Shown here: positions 1 to 11,300 of the stretch, one piece after another
Position numbering within the stretch: the first letter of the stretch is position 1
How the letters are laid out: each line of letters begins with the position of its first letter
Assembly (NCBI GenBank): GCA_018881555.1
Contig: JACAXG010000025.1
Span: 7,137,899-7,201,898, forward strand
Source of the DNA: Amblyornis subalaris
Taxonomy: Eukaryota; Chordata; Aves; Passeriformes; Ptilonorhynchidae
Reading direction: 5' to 3'
Length of the DNA stretch: 64,000 bases
The notes under the pieces: generated by a model
Told to the model about the DNA's origin: nothing
Databases searched by the model: none
The model's input: the letters and a program-made list of their open reading frames with translations, nothing else
Program-made: the position numbers and the translations under genes

Positions 1-1640
1 AACATGTGAATGCACATACAGATGCACAGCCCAGAGTCTGTATTCCAGGTGTGAGACACAGGCTACTGGAAATCTGAAATTTTGCTGAAATTTTGTGGAA
101 CAGCAAAGGGCTTTTGACAGTACCACATTGCTGACAAATGTTGTTACAAAGCACATGACCTGGTAACTCCCACATTACTTGAGCCTCCACAAATGAAACC
201 CCGGGAAGCCTATTCCTAGATCCTGCTATAAGCCCCAGCCATCAGTCAAGGTTTAACTTTGTATTTGGTACTTATTGACACAGAGAGATACAAAATAACA
301 GTAATAAATAAAGAGTAATATTATCTGCTCTGTGTTTTGGCAACATGTCAGTTTCTGAAAGCTATTTCAGTACTTCCCTTGACTTCAAAGACTTGTACAA
401 AAAGTAAAAGAGAGCAGAATAAACTACAAATCTCCACTGGTAGAGTGGGATTTCAAAAATTCCACTGAGCAAGCACCAAGTCTGGGTGCCCAGTCACCTC
501 TGAGACCACAAAGTTTAAAAGCCAAAGTACTAATTATAATGTAGACTGCATTTGCATTCAAAAGAAATCTTTGCCCACAAGCATGACTCAAGTAGCATGT
601 AGGCTGAGACATAATAAGAAAGTGTGGGGGAAATTACATATTGTGCATGAGTCTCTCCTGGGATGCCATTCAGGAAGCTTCCTTCTTCAGCACTAAATGC
701 ACTTCTCAAGTATTGGACTAACAGAAAATATGTTATTGAACTGATGCTTTCTGGGAATTAATTGTTTGTGGTGTCTATCACAATACTTTGTAGGAAAACT
801 TTGACTAAGTGCAAGAAGCCAGTGAGCCAAGAAATGAGATAATATAGAGAAATGGGGATATTAAAAGAAGCTGTCAGAATCCCTGAAGTTGGTTATTTAA
901 AATACTTCTCTTTGTTGGGTGTCTTTTTCTTTTGATTCTAGCACTCAGAATGCTTCAGAAGCATGAGGGAACCTAGCTGGGCAAAACCCTTCTCGCAAAA
1001 AGGGAGGGAAATGTGAGAAAGTGTTTAAATCTATAAAATTCATGAAGTCTGCCTTCAGCATTCCCCACATGCAAGTTCAGAAGCAGTGAGCATTCCCGGA
1101 ATTTCAGTGCCAATTTTGCAGCAGAAATTGTATGACAAAACAAACTTCAACAAATCTGATTTAAAATCTTAAGACTTCCTAAACCATTTTTTGTGACGCT
1201 GAATAAAATCTGTGGGAACTAAGTCATTACAAAGGCTAAACTAATGATACGCAAAGTTAAGATACTACCATGACTGGGATGCTGCCTTTTGTAAGGCCTT
1301 TTTTTTTTTTGACTCTTATACTGTTCTAATTCTCCCATCCTACTTATAATTGCACTCCCTCCCTCTACCTTTAAAACCCTTTAAAACTTGTGAAAAGTAC
1401 TAGCCAGACTATCTAAACAGGTCTATGGAAACAGACTGGCTTCGCACAAGTCATGGAGCAAATGCCACACAATGGCAGATTTTAGTTTCAAAACTTCAAG
1501 GCAGAAGAAAAACTACTGCAATTTCTGGAAAATAAATTTTCATAATACAGTGTCCCTAGAATAATATCCAACTTATCCAATATGTGACCTTGGAAAGTTT
1601 ACAGAGGTTCTCTGCTCTTTTAACTATGAAATTTAAATAC
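1..1640 (-). other. IQCB1 intron 3, partial; no exon recognised
   Basis: The stretch is AT-rich, without CpG islands or long frames. I looked on the minus strand for the next IQCB1 exon (human AEEKDELLHFFQ onwards) and did not find it, so it should lie to the left of the window. A T run sits at about 1300-1310. No repeat family was recognised. Confidence 0.6.
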
Positions 1641-1770
1641 CTTGATTGCTCGGATAAATCGTGCTTGCAAGCGTTTTCCCAAAACCAGCAGGCTGTCTAC
1701 AGCTGAAGGAAGAAACTTCTTGTAAAATTCTTCAGGATCTTCTTTCACCTCTAGCTCTACACAACAATGA
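1641..1770 (-). CDS. IQCB1: IQCB1 coding exon 3 (130 nt)
   Basis: The exon encodes HCCVELEVKEDPEEFYKKFL and then PSAVDSLLVLGKRLQARFI, ending RAIK in phase 0 with donor AAG|GTATTT. Human IQCB1 has the corresponding HCCVGLEPGEDAEEFY at this place. The acceptor ATTTCAG is preceded by an 8-nt C run and a 13-nt T run (minus strand). Confidence 0.93.
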
Positions 1771-4438
1771 CTGAAATGGGGGGGGAAAAAAAAAAAAAGA
1801 AAAAAATCAACCTGAATAGTCAAAGGCCTGTTTGAACAGCTTTGAATGAATGTCATGTCATCAGAGAAACGCTTTACTGGCATGGGACAATTCACCCCTG
1901 AACAACAGCTCACTGCTGTGACTGGCTCCAAGGTGGCTGCCTCCAAAGGAAGAGCAATCACTCCCAGGTTGGAGACCATATTGCTACTTATTATGGCATT
2001 TCTCAGTTAAAAAGATATCCAAGGCATTTTCTCCTTTAGCTTCATAGAATCTGTCCAGGCTTGTTCCATATGCTAGGGAAGGGCTCTCACGGTCATAATG
2101 AAGAAAAAAAAAAGGCAAAATAGAAAGGTAGAAAAAAACAACTGATAAAGGAAGCCTGATGATGAAGGGGCTCCACATCAGGCAACGAAAATATGTATAA
2201 AAAATATACCACAAAACCTTCAGCGAGCCTGTCTACAACTTTTCTCTAACTGAGGAAGACATGTGGGCTAGAAATCAGTTCCTCAGATCTCAGCTGTCTG
2301 ATTTTAGTCACCGCAAACACGTCGGTTGTTTCTGGAAGACTTTTTACAAGAAACTGCATGTTTTACAGCTGGGAAGTTGTTTCAATTCCGCACTCGGCAC
2401 TGACATCAGCGCAACGAGAGAGTCTTTCCAACTTTTTACGAATTTTGCTTTCTGACATCTTATCTAGGCTATGTTAGCTTTTTGGGAATGCACACATAAA
2501 GCTGTTTACCAAAGCCCTTGGAAAGCAAATTCTAGGCATGAAGCTGAGATTCATCTAGCTACAAAACAACACTTTTACAGCTAAAATAAATCTCAGTATT
2601 CTCTGCAACTGAAACAGCTTATAGAGGATGATTCAAGTATCATGCTACTCTGGTGATAAATCTTGCATCCCTTACTGAAATTCCTCACATTAAAAATTCA
2701 TACTGCAGATATGGCATAAATAAGAGATGGTCACCTAATTACTTCATGCCTTAGAATTTTTCTCCCTAGTTAAGCCAAAACCAAGTACAACAATGTATTA
2801 TTTTTCCCGACCTTTGAAATTGAGATTGGATCACTGGGGGTTTGAGTTTAACGTTTTCTTATTTATAACACCATTCTCACAATATCACTACATCAGGTTA
2901 TCTAGTCTGCATGAACTGTGTCATCTATCATATTTAAAAATGTAAATAGATACTTAAAATAGGTATATTAAATAAATATTTAAATACAGTCAAGCCAAGC
3001 TGTGCGTCAATCAGGCTGAAGATCTTTGCAAGATGAAATCTAAGCAAACACACGTTTTTAAGTAACTACAATTCAAAATAAGCAATTACTGGTTAAGAAC
3101 TGTTGCACTGATAAGTACTGTCCACAAAAAAAGGTAAAGCCAACACAAACCCTGTTCCCACCAGAGACTTTACCCAGCTCAATGAAACACAATGCGAATG
3201 AATTAAACAGGACCAATTAGGCTATGCCTGACCCCTCTGCTCTTGACTGCTCCCTGCACTTTAACCCTGGCCTTTCCTGAACAACAAGCCTTGCTCTGGG
3301 TGGGAGCCAATGTACTACAGCTTGAAAAGAGAAAGATGAAAGGACAGAAAAAAAACTAGAAGAAAACTTCTTAGCTTTTTTTTTTACCTTAGTATCTCTG
3401 CTAGCTGGGCAGCAGTAGCCCAGCCTCCACGCAGCTGCGAGTGGTCTTGCTTAAGGACCAGCAAGCAGTACTGAGTAAGACCATAATCGTACACGTCTTG
3501 CTTAATTTTTTTTGATTCTTCTTGTCCCAAGGAAGGACTACTTAAAATTCCTGTGGCATGAAAGCAGGAGAGAGACAAAGAGGAACGTAAGATTCTGATA
3601 TGCAAGATTCTTTTTTCTTTTCCTAAAAATGTAAGAAGAATATGTGTATACAGAGCCAGGATTAAAGTAATTGTAAAAGTGCTAACGACAGCATAAAATA
3701 TTTTGTCAGCATTTTTTGCAGCTATGGCTACAATCAATTTGTAAGATATGACAATTGGGAAGGATAGCTAAACTTTGGTTTCCATTTTCTCTCTACACAT
3801 TTCCTAGTAAAACATACATTACCTGGGATATGGCCCATTTGTATGAATTTCCTAGGCTAGATAAAACCACAACCACTAAGAAACATATAGCTTCCTCATA
3901 ATTACATCCCAATTTAGAACAGGACCTGACTTGTTTCAACCATTCCTACAAGTAGTGGCTGTACAGCAGAAGGAAGGACAGGGAAGTCACACAGGAGCTC
4001 CCGATTGTGTTTCTACGTTAAGACTTAAATACTGACAACCACTCTGGCTCTCTGCCCAAAAGCACCGGGAGAAGGATTTGACCAAGTGTAAGATCCCTGC
4101 CTGTATCAGCAGGGAAAGGGCCCACGTTATCAGGGTGACACCGAAAGGCAGAAAAAACTTCTGTCCATTCTCTCCCCAGCTCCTCCTCCTTATTGCTGCC
4201 AAGCCAAATGCCACTCTCAGGAAAAGCTGCAGTATCAACCCTACAGAGTTTCAGAAAACCTTCTGTATTTAAGAAGGCAGGTGGGAGAAAGACTGTCCAT
4301 AGTTCACCAGCTCATCCTTTTATTTTAGGAACGGCATTAATTACCCTTTAACTTCAGCAGCAGCAGGGGGATGTCCTGTTCTCTGCTCTCAGTGACCTGA
4401 GCAGCCAAGGCCAGGACCTGGGGGTCCGTGGCTGCCAT
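1641..4438 (-). CDS. IQCB1: IQCB1 (nephrocystin-5), 5' part: first three coding exons, partial gene
   Basis: Three exons on the minus strand (4438-4345, 3550-3388, 1770-1641) splice in frame into 129 codons that align along their length with the N-terminus of human IQCB1 (NPHP5). Diagnostic stretches are KKIKQDVYDYGLTQYCLLVL and GGWATAAQLAEIL in exon 2 and SHCCVELEVKEDPEEFY plus SLLVLGKRLQARFI in exon 3. Known of the family: IQCB1 is a ciliary transition-zone/centrosomal protein that binds calmodulin and CEP290, and loss causes Senior-Loken syndrome in humans; human IQCB1 is about 598 residues. The IQ motifs lie further C-terminal and are not in this window, so only the N-terminal helical region is seen. 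The reading frame is intact, with GT/AG at every junction. The remaining exons should lie beyond the left edge; no candidate for the next exon was found in 1-1640. The gene runs head-to-head with EAF2, as in human. Confidence 0.93.
1771..3387 (-). other. IQCB1 intron 2 (1617 bp)
   Basis: The intron is bounded by a consensus donor at 3387 and an acceptor at 1771. It is AT-rich. Its 3' end on the minus strand carries the T13-C8 run described separately. I see no coding frame and no repeat that I recognise inside. Confidence 0.8.
3388..3550 (-). CDS. IQCB1: IQCB1 coding exon 2 (163 nt)
   Basis: The acceptor is TTTCATGCCACAG| at 3551 and the donor AG|GTAAAAAA at 3387. The encoded segment runs GILSSPSLGQEESKKIKQ through WATAAQLAEIL and is very close to the human protein. 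The length is not a multiple of three, so skipping the exon would shift the frame. The donor is followed directly by ten A residues, so it lacks G at +5. Confidence 0.93.
3551..4344 (-). other. IQCB1 intron 1 (794 bp)
   Basis: The intron lies between GTAATT at 4344 and CCACAG at 3551 on the minus strand. Two small overlapping frames on opposite strands around 4000-4270 have no recognisable similarity and are treated as chance. Confidence 0.8.
4345..4438 (-). CDS. IQCB1: IQCB1 coding exon 1 (31 codons + 1 nt)
   Basis: The exon encodes MAATDPQVLALAAQVTESRE and then a Leu/Lys-rich end (DIPLLLLKLK). The ATG (4438-4436) has A at -3 and G at +4, a strong vertebrate initiation context, and the start agrees with human TDP...LLKLK a few residues in. 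The donor reads AAGG|GTAATT, leaving phase 1. Any 5' UTR lies in the CpG island to the right; I cannot tell whether it is split by an intron. Confidence 0.88.
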
Positions 4439-5250
4439 AGTGAACAGCCAGAAGCGCAAAACACCATCGATTCCAGCCTCTTTCCTTTTTTATCAAGGCG
4501 CGGGGTCCTCACGCCACTACTTCATCCCACCTCCAGCTCCTGCAGCACCAGCTGGAAGCCTCGGGCCGCAGGTCTCCCCCTGCGGAAGGAAACAAGCATG
4601 GAGGAAGCTCCATTCGCGCTCCCTCCAGAGGCCGCAGGCAGCCGGACCGGCTCAGCCGGCAGCGCGCAGCTCCGGCCGGGCAGACTGAGCGTGGCTCCAC
4701 GCGGCGGGCGGCGGGAGCGGCCTCCCCTCAGCCAGGACCGGGGAAGCGGCGGAGGGAGCGGTGCCCTCTTCCATCAGCATCACCCGGTGCCCCCACGGCC
4801 CCCGGGGAGCGGCGGCGCCAGTGCCCCGGAGCCCCCGCGGAGCGCTCTGAGGGGACCCATACGCACCCCCCGCCCCTCTCACCGCCCCGCGAGGGCTCCC
4901 CACTATGGGAAGAGGCCGGGGAGATAGGAACGCCGAACTCGCCGTCTCCAACGCAACGCCTCCCCCCGCCCCCCTCCCGTCACAGCTGCGTGGTCACGGC
5001 CGCTCTGCGCCAACCAGCAGTCTCCCCTGAAGGAGGAGGGGTCATTTCCATATCCGCGTGAGGGCTGGTGCCTCCGGCAACCCCACTGGTGGAAATCTAC
5101 AGAGCGACGCGCGCACTGACCAATCCAGACTCGGAGAGGGCGGGGCTCTGCCGGTAGCGGCCTATCGAAGCCCGTGTGGGCGGGCTCCGCTGGGCCGGGC
5201 GGTGTGAGGGATGCTCGGTGCGGGCGGCGGCGGCGGCCCTGGGGCCCGCC

Positions 5251-5259
5251 ATGGTGTGA
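5251..5259 (+). promoter_or_regulatory. Minimal upstream ORF (ATG-GTG-TGA) before EAF2
   Basis: The context CCCGCCATGG is close to the ideal Kozak consensus, but the frame ends after one further codon. It lies 12 nt upstream of, and in the same frame as, the EAF2 start at 5272, whose own context (GCGATGA) is weaker. If the EAF2 cap site lies upstream of 5251, ribosomes should often start here first. Whether it is in the mRNA is inferred. Confidence 0.5.
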
Positions 5260-5271
5260 GGTGGCGCCGCG

Positions 5272-5374
5272 ATGAACGGAGCGGTCCCGTCACTCTACGA
5301 CCCCAAGGCGCGGGTGTTGAAGCTGGGAGAGAGTTTCGAGAAGCAGCCACGCTGCGCCTTCCACACCGTCCGCT
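5272..5374 (+). CDS. EAF2: EAF2 exon 1, coding part
   Basis: The exon encodes [20 protein letters not shown] and on to HTVR, with one nucleotide of the next codon. The donor is CCGCT|GTGAGT. The start is chosen because it gives the family-typical N-terminus (MN...[11 protein letters not shown]) and because the upstream ATG at 5251 is closed by a stop. Confidence 0.95.
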
Positions 5375-8300
5375 GTGAGTGCTGAGGTTGGAGCAGCCTC
5401 TCGGGGCTGTTCGGACTGGGGAAGGGTTCGGTGGCCCCCGGTCCCCGCGGTCTCCTAAGGGGCGGGGGGTGGCTGCGGCCCGGCCTGGCAGGCCCGGTGG
5501 CTGCCTGTATCCCGGGATTCTGGGGGGCAGCTGGGAGCTGAGTGCCGTGGAGTGCTGGTCTGGGATTTCGGAAGCGGTACAAGTTTCAGTCGGTGCTGGC
5601 AGGACTTATGGCCATTGTATCCCAGAGCTGTCCCTCGCTACCCGCTGGGTACTAACTTCGCTTTTTATGGCTTTTCCATAGTGTCTCCCTGCGGTTCTGC
5701 TGGAAACCGAGCTAAGCTGAACCTGTGGCTCTGCCCTCTTTCCTTGCGCTCAGTTTTCAGAAGTTCCGTACCATTCAGCAATCAAAGGTTAAAGGCAGGC
5801 GGTGTTAATCACGGAGCCAGTACACCCTCCTTGAGTACATAATTACTATCTAGAGAGGTGTGTGCTCAAAGATTCTGAGGGTAGCTAGGAAACAAATGCT
5901 CTCAGGATTATAGTACTGGTAATTTAGGACTGCAGCTTCTGGTTTTGTTGTCTGGTTATTTATAGACTGATCCCCAAGATTCAGCCTCACGTAGGTTCTC
6001 TGGAGAGTGTCCTGCGTGCGAGATGGGTAATGTGCTCCCTGTGAGCAAAGGGAACGGCACTTAGGCAGTTTGTCTTCGACTGTGGAAGGGGAGGAGAGGG
6101 GAAAAGAGCTATAAATGGATTTAAACAAATGCTGCAACTTGAAATTTACTCTAATTTTAAAGAGGACTAGCAACCACGTCTGGTACCTCCTACTCGTAGA
6201 GTTTCATGCTGACTCTTGTAATTTGATGATTTATTCTGAAATCTGTTTTGAAATCTCTCTTCCTTTCCAACAAATGAGACATAGAAACTGGCACGTTCAT
6301 CAGTTCTATCAAATGCACATGCAGAAATATCCTCTGACACCTGAAGTTTTTGTTGAGTGAAAGGGAAGACAGCTGCTGGTTCGAAGTTAAGATTGGAATT
6401 ATCGATATCTCATTTTCTCAAGTAATCAAGTATTAACAACCCAGTGGCTGTATATTAAAGCAAATATTCTCTGATTTGATGAGAAACTTTGGAACTGTTG
6501 TATGCTTATTCCTGTAAGACGACCCTGTTTAGGGTTTTGCCCTAAACGATGTTAGCAGGGTCTGTTACCTGTGTCTGCGCTCCGAGCCTCCTGCTGCGCG
6601 CAGTCCTGCCCACCAGCTCCTGCAGCCTGGTTTTCCTGCCCGGTTGGTGTGCTGGCTGGAGCTTCCCAGCTGTGGTCTGTGCCGCCTGGCCCGTGGCTAT
6701 AGGCCGAGTTATGGAACTGGGAAGCTCCCCAGCTGCAGCAATGCCGCCGCCAGTGACCAGCAGCGTGAGACGGGGCGAGGAGCGTGTGCCGTGCTGTGGT
6801 GTGGCCATGGAGTGTGTGCCTCCTCCGGCGTGCGAGGCAGGGCACCGGCATCCCGGGGTGTGAGACTGGCCTTGCTTTACCTGCAGCCGCGGGCTCAACC
6901 CCACATGTGTTATCACAGGCTTTAAGGAGCCTCTTTATGCTGCCCCGTCTGCCTAGATCGGCACAGGCAGAGTTTTGGCTCCAGTCCTTCCCAATTTACT
7001 TGTGGAAATCATACTTTGTAGGTAATGTTGTGTAACAGAGTGCCCTGGTGATACCTTAACACGTGCCTGTTTGCAATCTCTCAGAGTTTTGAAAAGGACC
7101 AGAAATTGATACCTTCTTTTGTTCAAAACTTGTTTTAACCAGCACTTCAGATGCTGAAAAAGACAAAAAAGAAATTTATGTTAAACTGGGAAGTAATTTC
7201 ACTTTTAACAAAAATAACTATACTGAAACCTCAAGATTTTGTCAGCTTCTGACATGCATGTTATACTAAAGTCAGAAACAGATAGAGAAATGGATATTGA
7301 GGGTTGATGTGGTTCTTTGCATTTTCAGTCACTTGTCTACATCTCCCATGTTTGGGATCAACATTTTCAAGAACTATTTGATTCCTCTGAAAAGAATCAT
7401 GTGAGGATTTACCTTTTGAAATATAACACAACTTGTTTGGCTTTTTTATCCATTAAAACATAAAGGCGTTTTTCTAATTTTAGCCAAAAGGTTTAGACAT
7501 TTATAATGAATCCTGAGAAGAGCAGCTTGACTTTGAATTCTATGGGTTATGGAATGATCTGCTCAGGGGAATGGTAGATGATACACTGGCAAAAAAAGGC
7601 TTTAACTTAACAGTCTCCAACTGCAGTTAAATGGTGCCTACATTTATAAGATTCCTGAAAAGCCTGTAAATAATCTAGTTTGTTTTTATATTTAGATGAC
7701 TTTAAGCCTGCATCTATTGATATGTCCTGTGAAGGAGATCTTGAAGTTGGCAAAGGTGAACAGGTGACAATAACGCTGCCAAATATTGAGGTGAGTAGGG
7801 TGGCTGAAGAGTGGCACTTCTAAGGGAATGATTTATTTTGTTGTCATAAGTATATATCTTGAATATGGACGGCCATAAAGTTTCAGAGCTGCCTGTGTGA
7901 TTTTAAGAGTAGAAAAACAATTGCTCTAAGAATGTAAGATTACAAAAGACCCAAAGGTTAAACAGCTGCGCTGTAACTTTAAGTGTATTTGCCACATTGG
8001 AAATACGCTGTAGGATGACCCAGAAGCATTGCGTACACAGAAAAGTTTCATGTGTATGTTGGCAGTGCAAGTTTCCCCTTGGTATTTATTGCTCTAGTGC
8101 AGTTCTAAAGCAGGAAAGACTGGAAAGGGAAAATTTACTACCTGCCATGCTTTACTGCTCTGCTGATATGGGAACTGAAACCCCTTTTGGTGAAGGGAGT
8201 CCTAGAGGGAGCCTGCTCTCCTTGGGAAATAAGCATTTGATCAAGTTAGTTTCAAACTAAGCTAAGCAAGTAAAATCCTGTTCCAGTCAAACACCAGCTG

Positions 8301-11300
8301 CTTTTGGACATGGCTACTGTGAATCTATTTTGAATTAACCAGTAACATTTTTATAGGCTAGAAATGATCACTTGTAGTGAACTTGTCATCACTGATGGAT
8401 GCTATTTCTAAGAAAAAAGACTACAGGAATAATACTTACTGGACTTCTGATTTAATAGGGCTCAACTCCACCAGTGACTGTGTTCAAGGGCTCAAAGAAG
8501 CCTTACCTAAAAGAATGTATCTTAATTATCAACCATGACACTGGAGAATGTCGCCTAGAGAAACTTAGTAGCAACATCACTGTGAAAAAAACCAGGTGGG
8601 TGATTTCCAGGGGAAGCAACTGTGCTCTACTCATTGTGAAAATCGATTTGTTAGTGAGTCTAAATTGAGATGTATTATTACCCATTACTATTTTTAGGAA
8701 AACATAATTTTAGAAAGTACCTGGCTTTGTTCAAAGGAGTGAAAAGCCTGCTTTTTCAGCACACTGACTTCACATCTTGTGAGTCATCTTGCAGAAGAAA
8801 TGGGAATTTACTTTTTTGTTAACCAAAAACTGTTATATTATTAAAAGAAATAGTAATTTTTTTCTGGTGAGTTTAGAGGGAGTAAAAAAACTCTGTTTGG
8901 ATAGTAGCTTCCTACTGTCTTCTGACTTGTAAATGAGGAAATTAAAAAAAAAGGAAAATTTTGTGACAGGTTTCAGTAATTTTAATGTCTTGTTTTTGTC
9001 ATATCAAGTTTTTCAATTTTTTTTTCTCTACTGCTGAGTCCATATAAGTAATTTCCAGCAGAATTGTTATTAAGTGATCCTGGGTAGCCAGGTATAAAAA
9101 CAAATCAACTGACAAAGTGTTATAAAGTTATTAGCACTATCAAAAAACAATTTTTAACACATTTATATGTGATATTATGCCAGTATAATAACTTGCATAA
9201 GAATCTAATGATGCTATTTAGAAAGGCATGAGAAATAATACCATGTTCCAGTGGAGTGTTCCATGTCCATAATTCCAATAATTCCAGCATATGCCCTGTA
9301 TTATTACCTTTTTCCTTGCATCTTGTCTTCTAGTAATTAAAAATCTTTTTCTTTTACACACAGAGCTGAAGGAAGCAGTAAAGTCCAGTCTCGCATCGAG
9401 CAGCAACAGCAGCAAATGCGAAATGCAACGAAGGTTCCAAACAACGTTAAAAACTCTCCATCCAAAGAAAAAACGTTTCCATCTTCTCCTATGGATGATA
9501 TTGAACGAGGTAAGCTCCACTGGCACTTAAGTTTCAGAAACTTTGCTGTTAACAAGCAATTAGTTTTTAAGAGCCCGGGTTTTTGCTTGTGTGAGTTGTT
9601 TTTATTTTGTTTTGAGTTTCACACTAGAAGCTTATTACGTAAGCAACTGTACTCTGATGTGGAAATGACCACTGTGGCTCAAGTGGGTAAAAAAGCAGTA
9701 TTTGTAGCTTGCTAAGGTAAAAAAACAGCTGAACCATTAGGGTTAATAATGCCAAGGGCCCCACTGCTCTCTCCTTGAGTCTGTCTTCCTCTGCTACTTC
9801 AATCAAGTGTAGGGTTGGTTGTATTGTGGTACTGGAACTGAGTCACTTCCATTTTGACTTTGCTCCTTTTTCTTTTTGTGCACTCAGCAAACACAGGTTA
9901 CAGTACTTTACAACTTAAAATACCCTTCAAATTACCAGATAGAGCCTTGTGAAAGATGAAGTTCCAATGAAAAAGACAGCTAAAAACTTGCATAAATCCA
10001 CCCTTGAGCAGTGCTATGTACTGTTTTCTTGAGAGACTCTGGTTTGGTGTGACACTCATATTTCACTTAATAGGAGGCCTTATTTCCTTTTGGAGGACAA
10101 GGAAGATGGCAGGTGGTAATTACTTGCTACAGAAATGCTGACAGGTGGCAGTTTCATTGACTGGAACTGACATCTGCCTCCTAAATTGCTCTGAATTCCT
10201 TTAAACAGATTTTTTTAGATGTATCATTATGAAGATCGTTTTTGTTTCCGTTTTGGTCTTAAGCTCTGACCAGAAATCTATACTGCAGAACAGTACTAGA
10301 ATACATCTAAGGTTGCCAAGACGAAGGAATACTTGAGCCTATGAAATCAAATGATGCTTTTTTTGAAATGGTCTGTTGTTTTGGGGGGAGCAGTGATGTC
10401 AAACATTGAAAGTCTCCAGAGTTGCTGCCAACGTATCAACCTCTTGTGTAGTGCCAGTCCAATTTTAAGTACTACTTAAAATGCAGAAAAATTGACAACT
10501 AGGGATGATAGAGACATTTTCAAGTCATCCAGTCCATCCTTCTGTCCTAAAGTCAGATTTCTGATGTAATTTTTAACTTGTTCTTAAAACCTTCCACTGA
10601 CAGATCCTGGTACTTGCTGGCAAGCCATTCCAGGGCTTTGCTCTCCTTACTGTTCAGGTTCTCCCTTCTAAATAGTCTGACAGCAAGGCCATTACTGCTT
10701 TCATACTTATCATGCAAGTACAGACCAGATTACTCTGCTGCTTTTGAGCAGTCCTTCACATACTCAGAAGCTGCTGTCTTTCCCATTCTTTATGCAAAAT
10801 GATGCCAGTTGGTTCAGTCTTTCCTTAGAAGTTTTCTTTCTAAATTCCAGATTTGTTGTCAATTTCCTTTAGCTTTCTTGCAATGAGTCCAAAAACTTCC
10901 TAAAGTATCGTCCCTAAACACATTTACTGTTTCAACTAAGGTTTTAGCAGTGCTGAGTTGAGCAAGAAGGCTTACAGGCACTATTCATCTTCATACACAA
11001 AGAACAAATAGTACCATGTCTGTAGTATCACAAGACCAAATAGTATCAAGTCATTTCCGCAACAGCGTGGTGTGGTAGAACAGCATGTAGGGATCCACTG
11101 TAACTCTCAGACTCTTCAGAAGTGCTGCCTTACTTAATCATTCTTCATCCCATGGTTGTGTAACTGACTATTCCTGCTTAAGTACACTACCTGGGACTTG
11201 TTACTAACTTTGTTTTCTGCGGTGGGGGAAAGCTCATTCTGCCATTATCCTCTATTTATCCCCTGATATATGTACAGCTCTTCCTTGACTGGTTAAAATT

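Larger units (their letters stand above)
4480..5560. promoter_or_regulatory. CpG-island bidirectional promoter of IQCB1 and EAF2
   Basis: About 1.1 kb of GC-rich, CpG-dense DNA separates two start codons that face away from each other (4438 minus, 5272 plus). Visible promoter elements near the EAF2 side are a CCAAT box (ACCAAT, 5119-5124) and GC boxes GGGCGGGG at 5138-5145 and GGGCGGG at 5178-5184. I see no TATA box near either start, which fits a CpG-island housekeeping promoter. Transcription starts cannot be placed exactly from sequence. The short frames on both strands here (60-110 codons) are the usual by-product of high GC. Confidence 0.85.

Noticed and set aside
6542..6916. 124-codon minus-strand frame in EAF2 intron 1
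   Set aside because: Matched by frames of similar length in other phases on both strands; explained by the GC-rich block.
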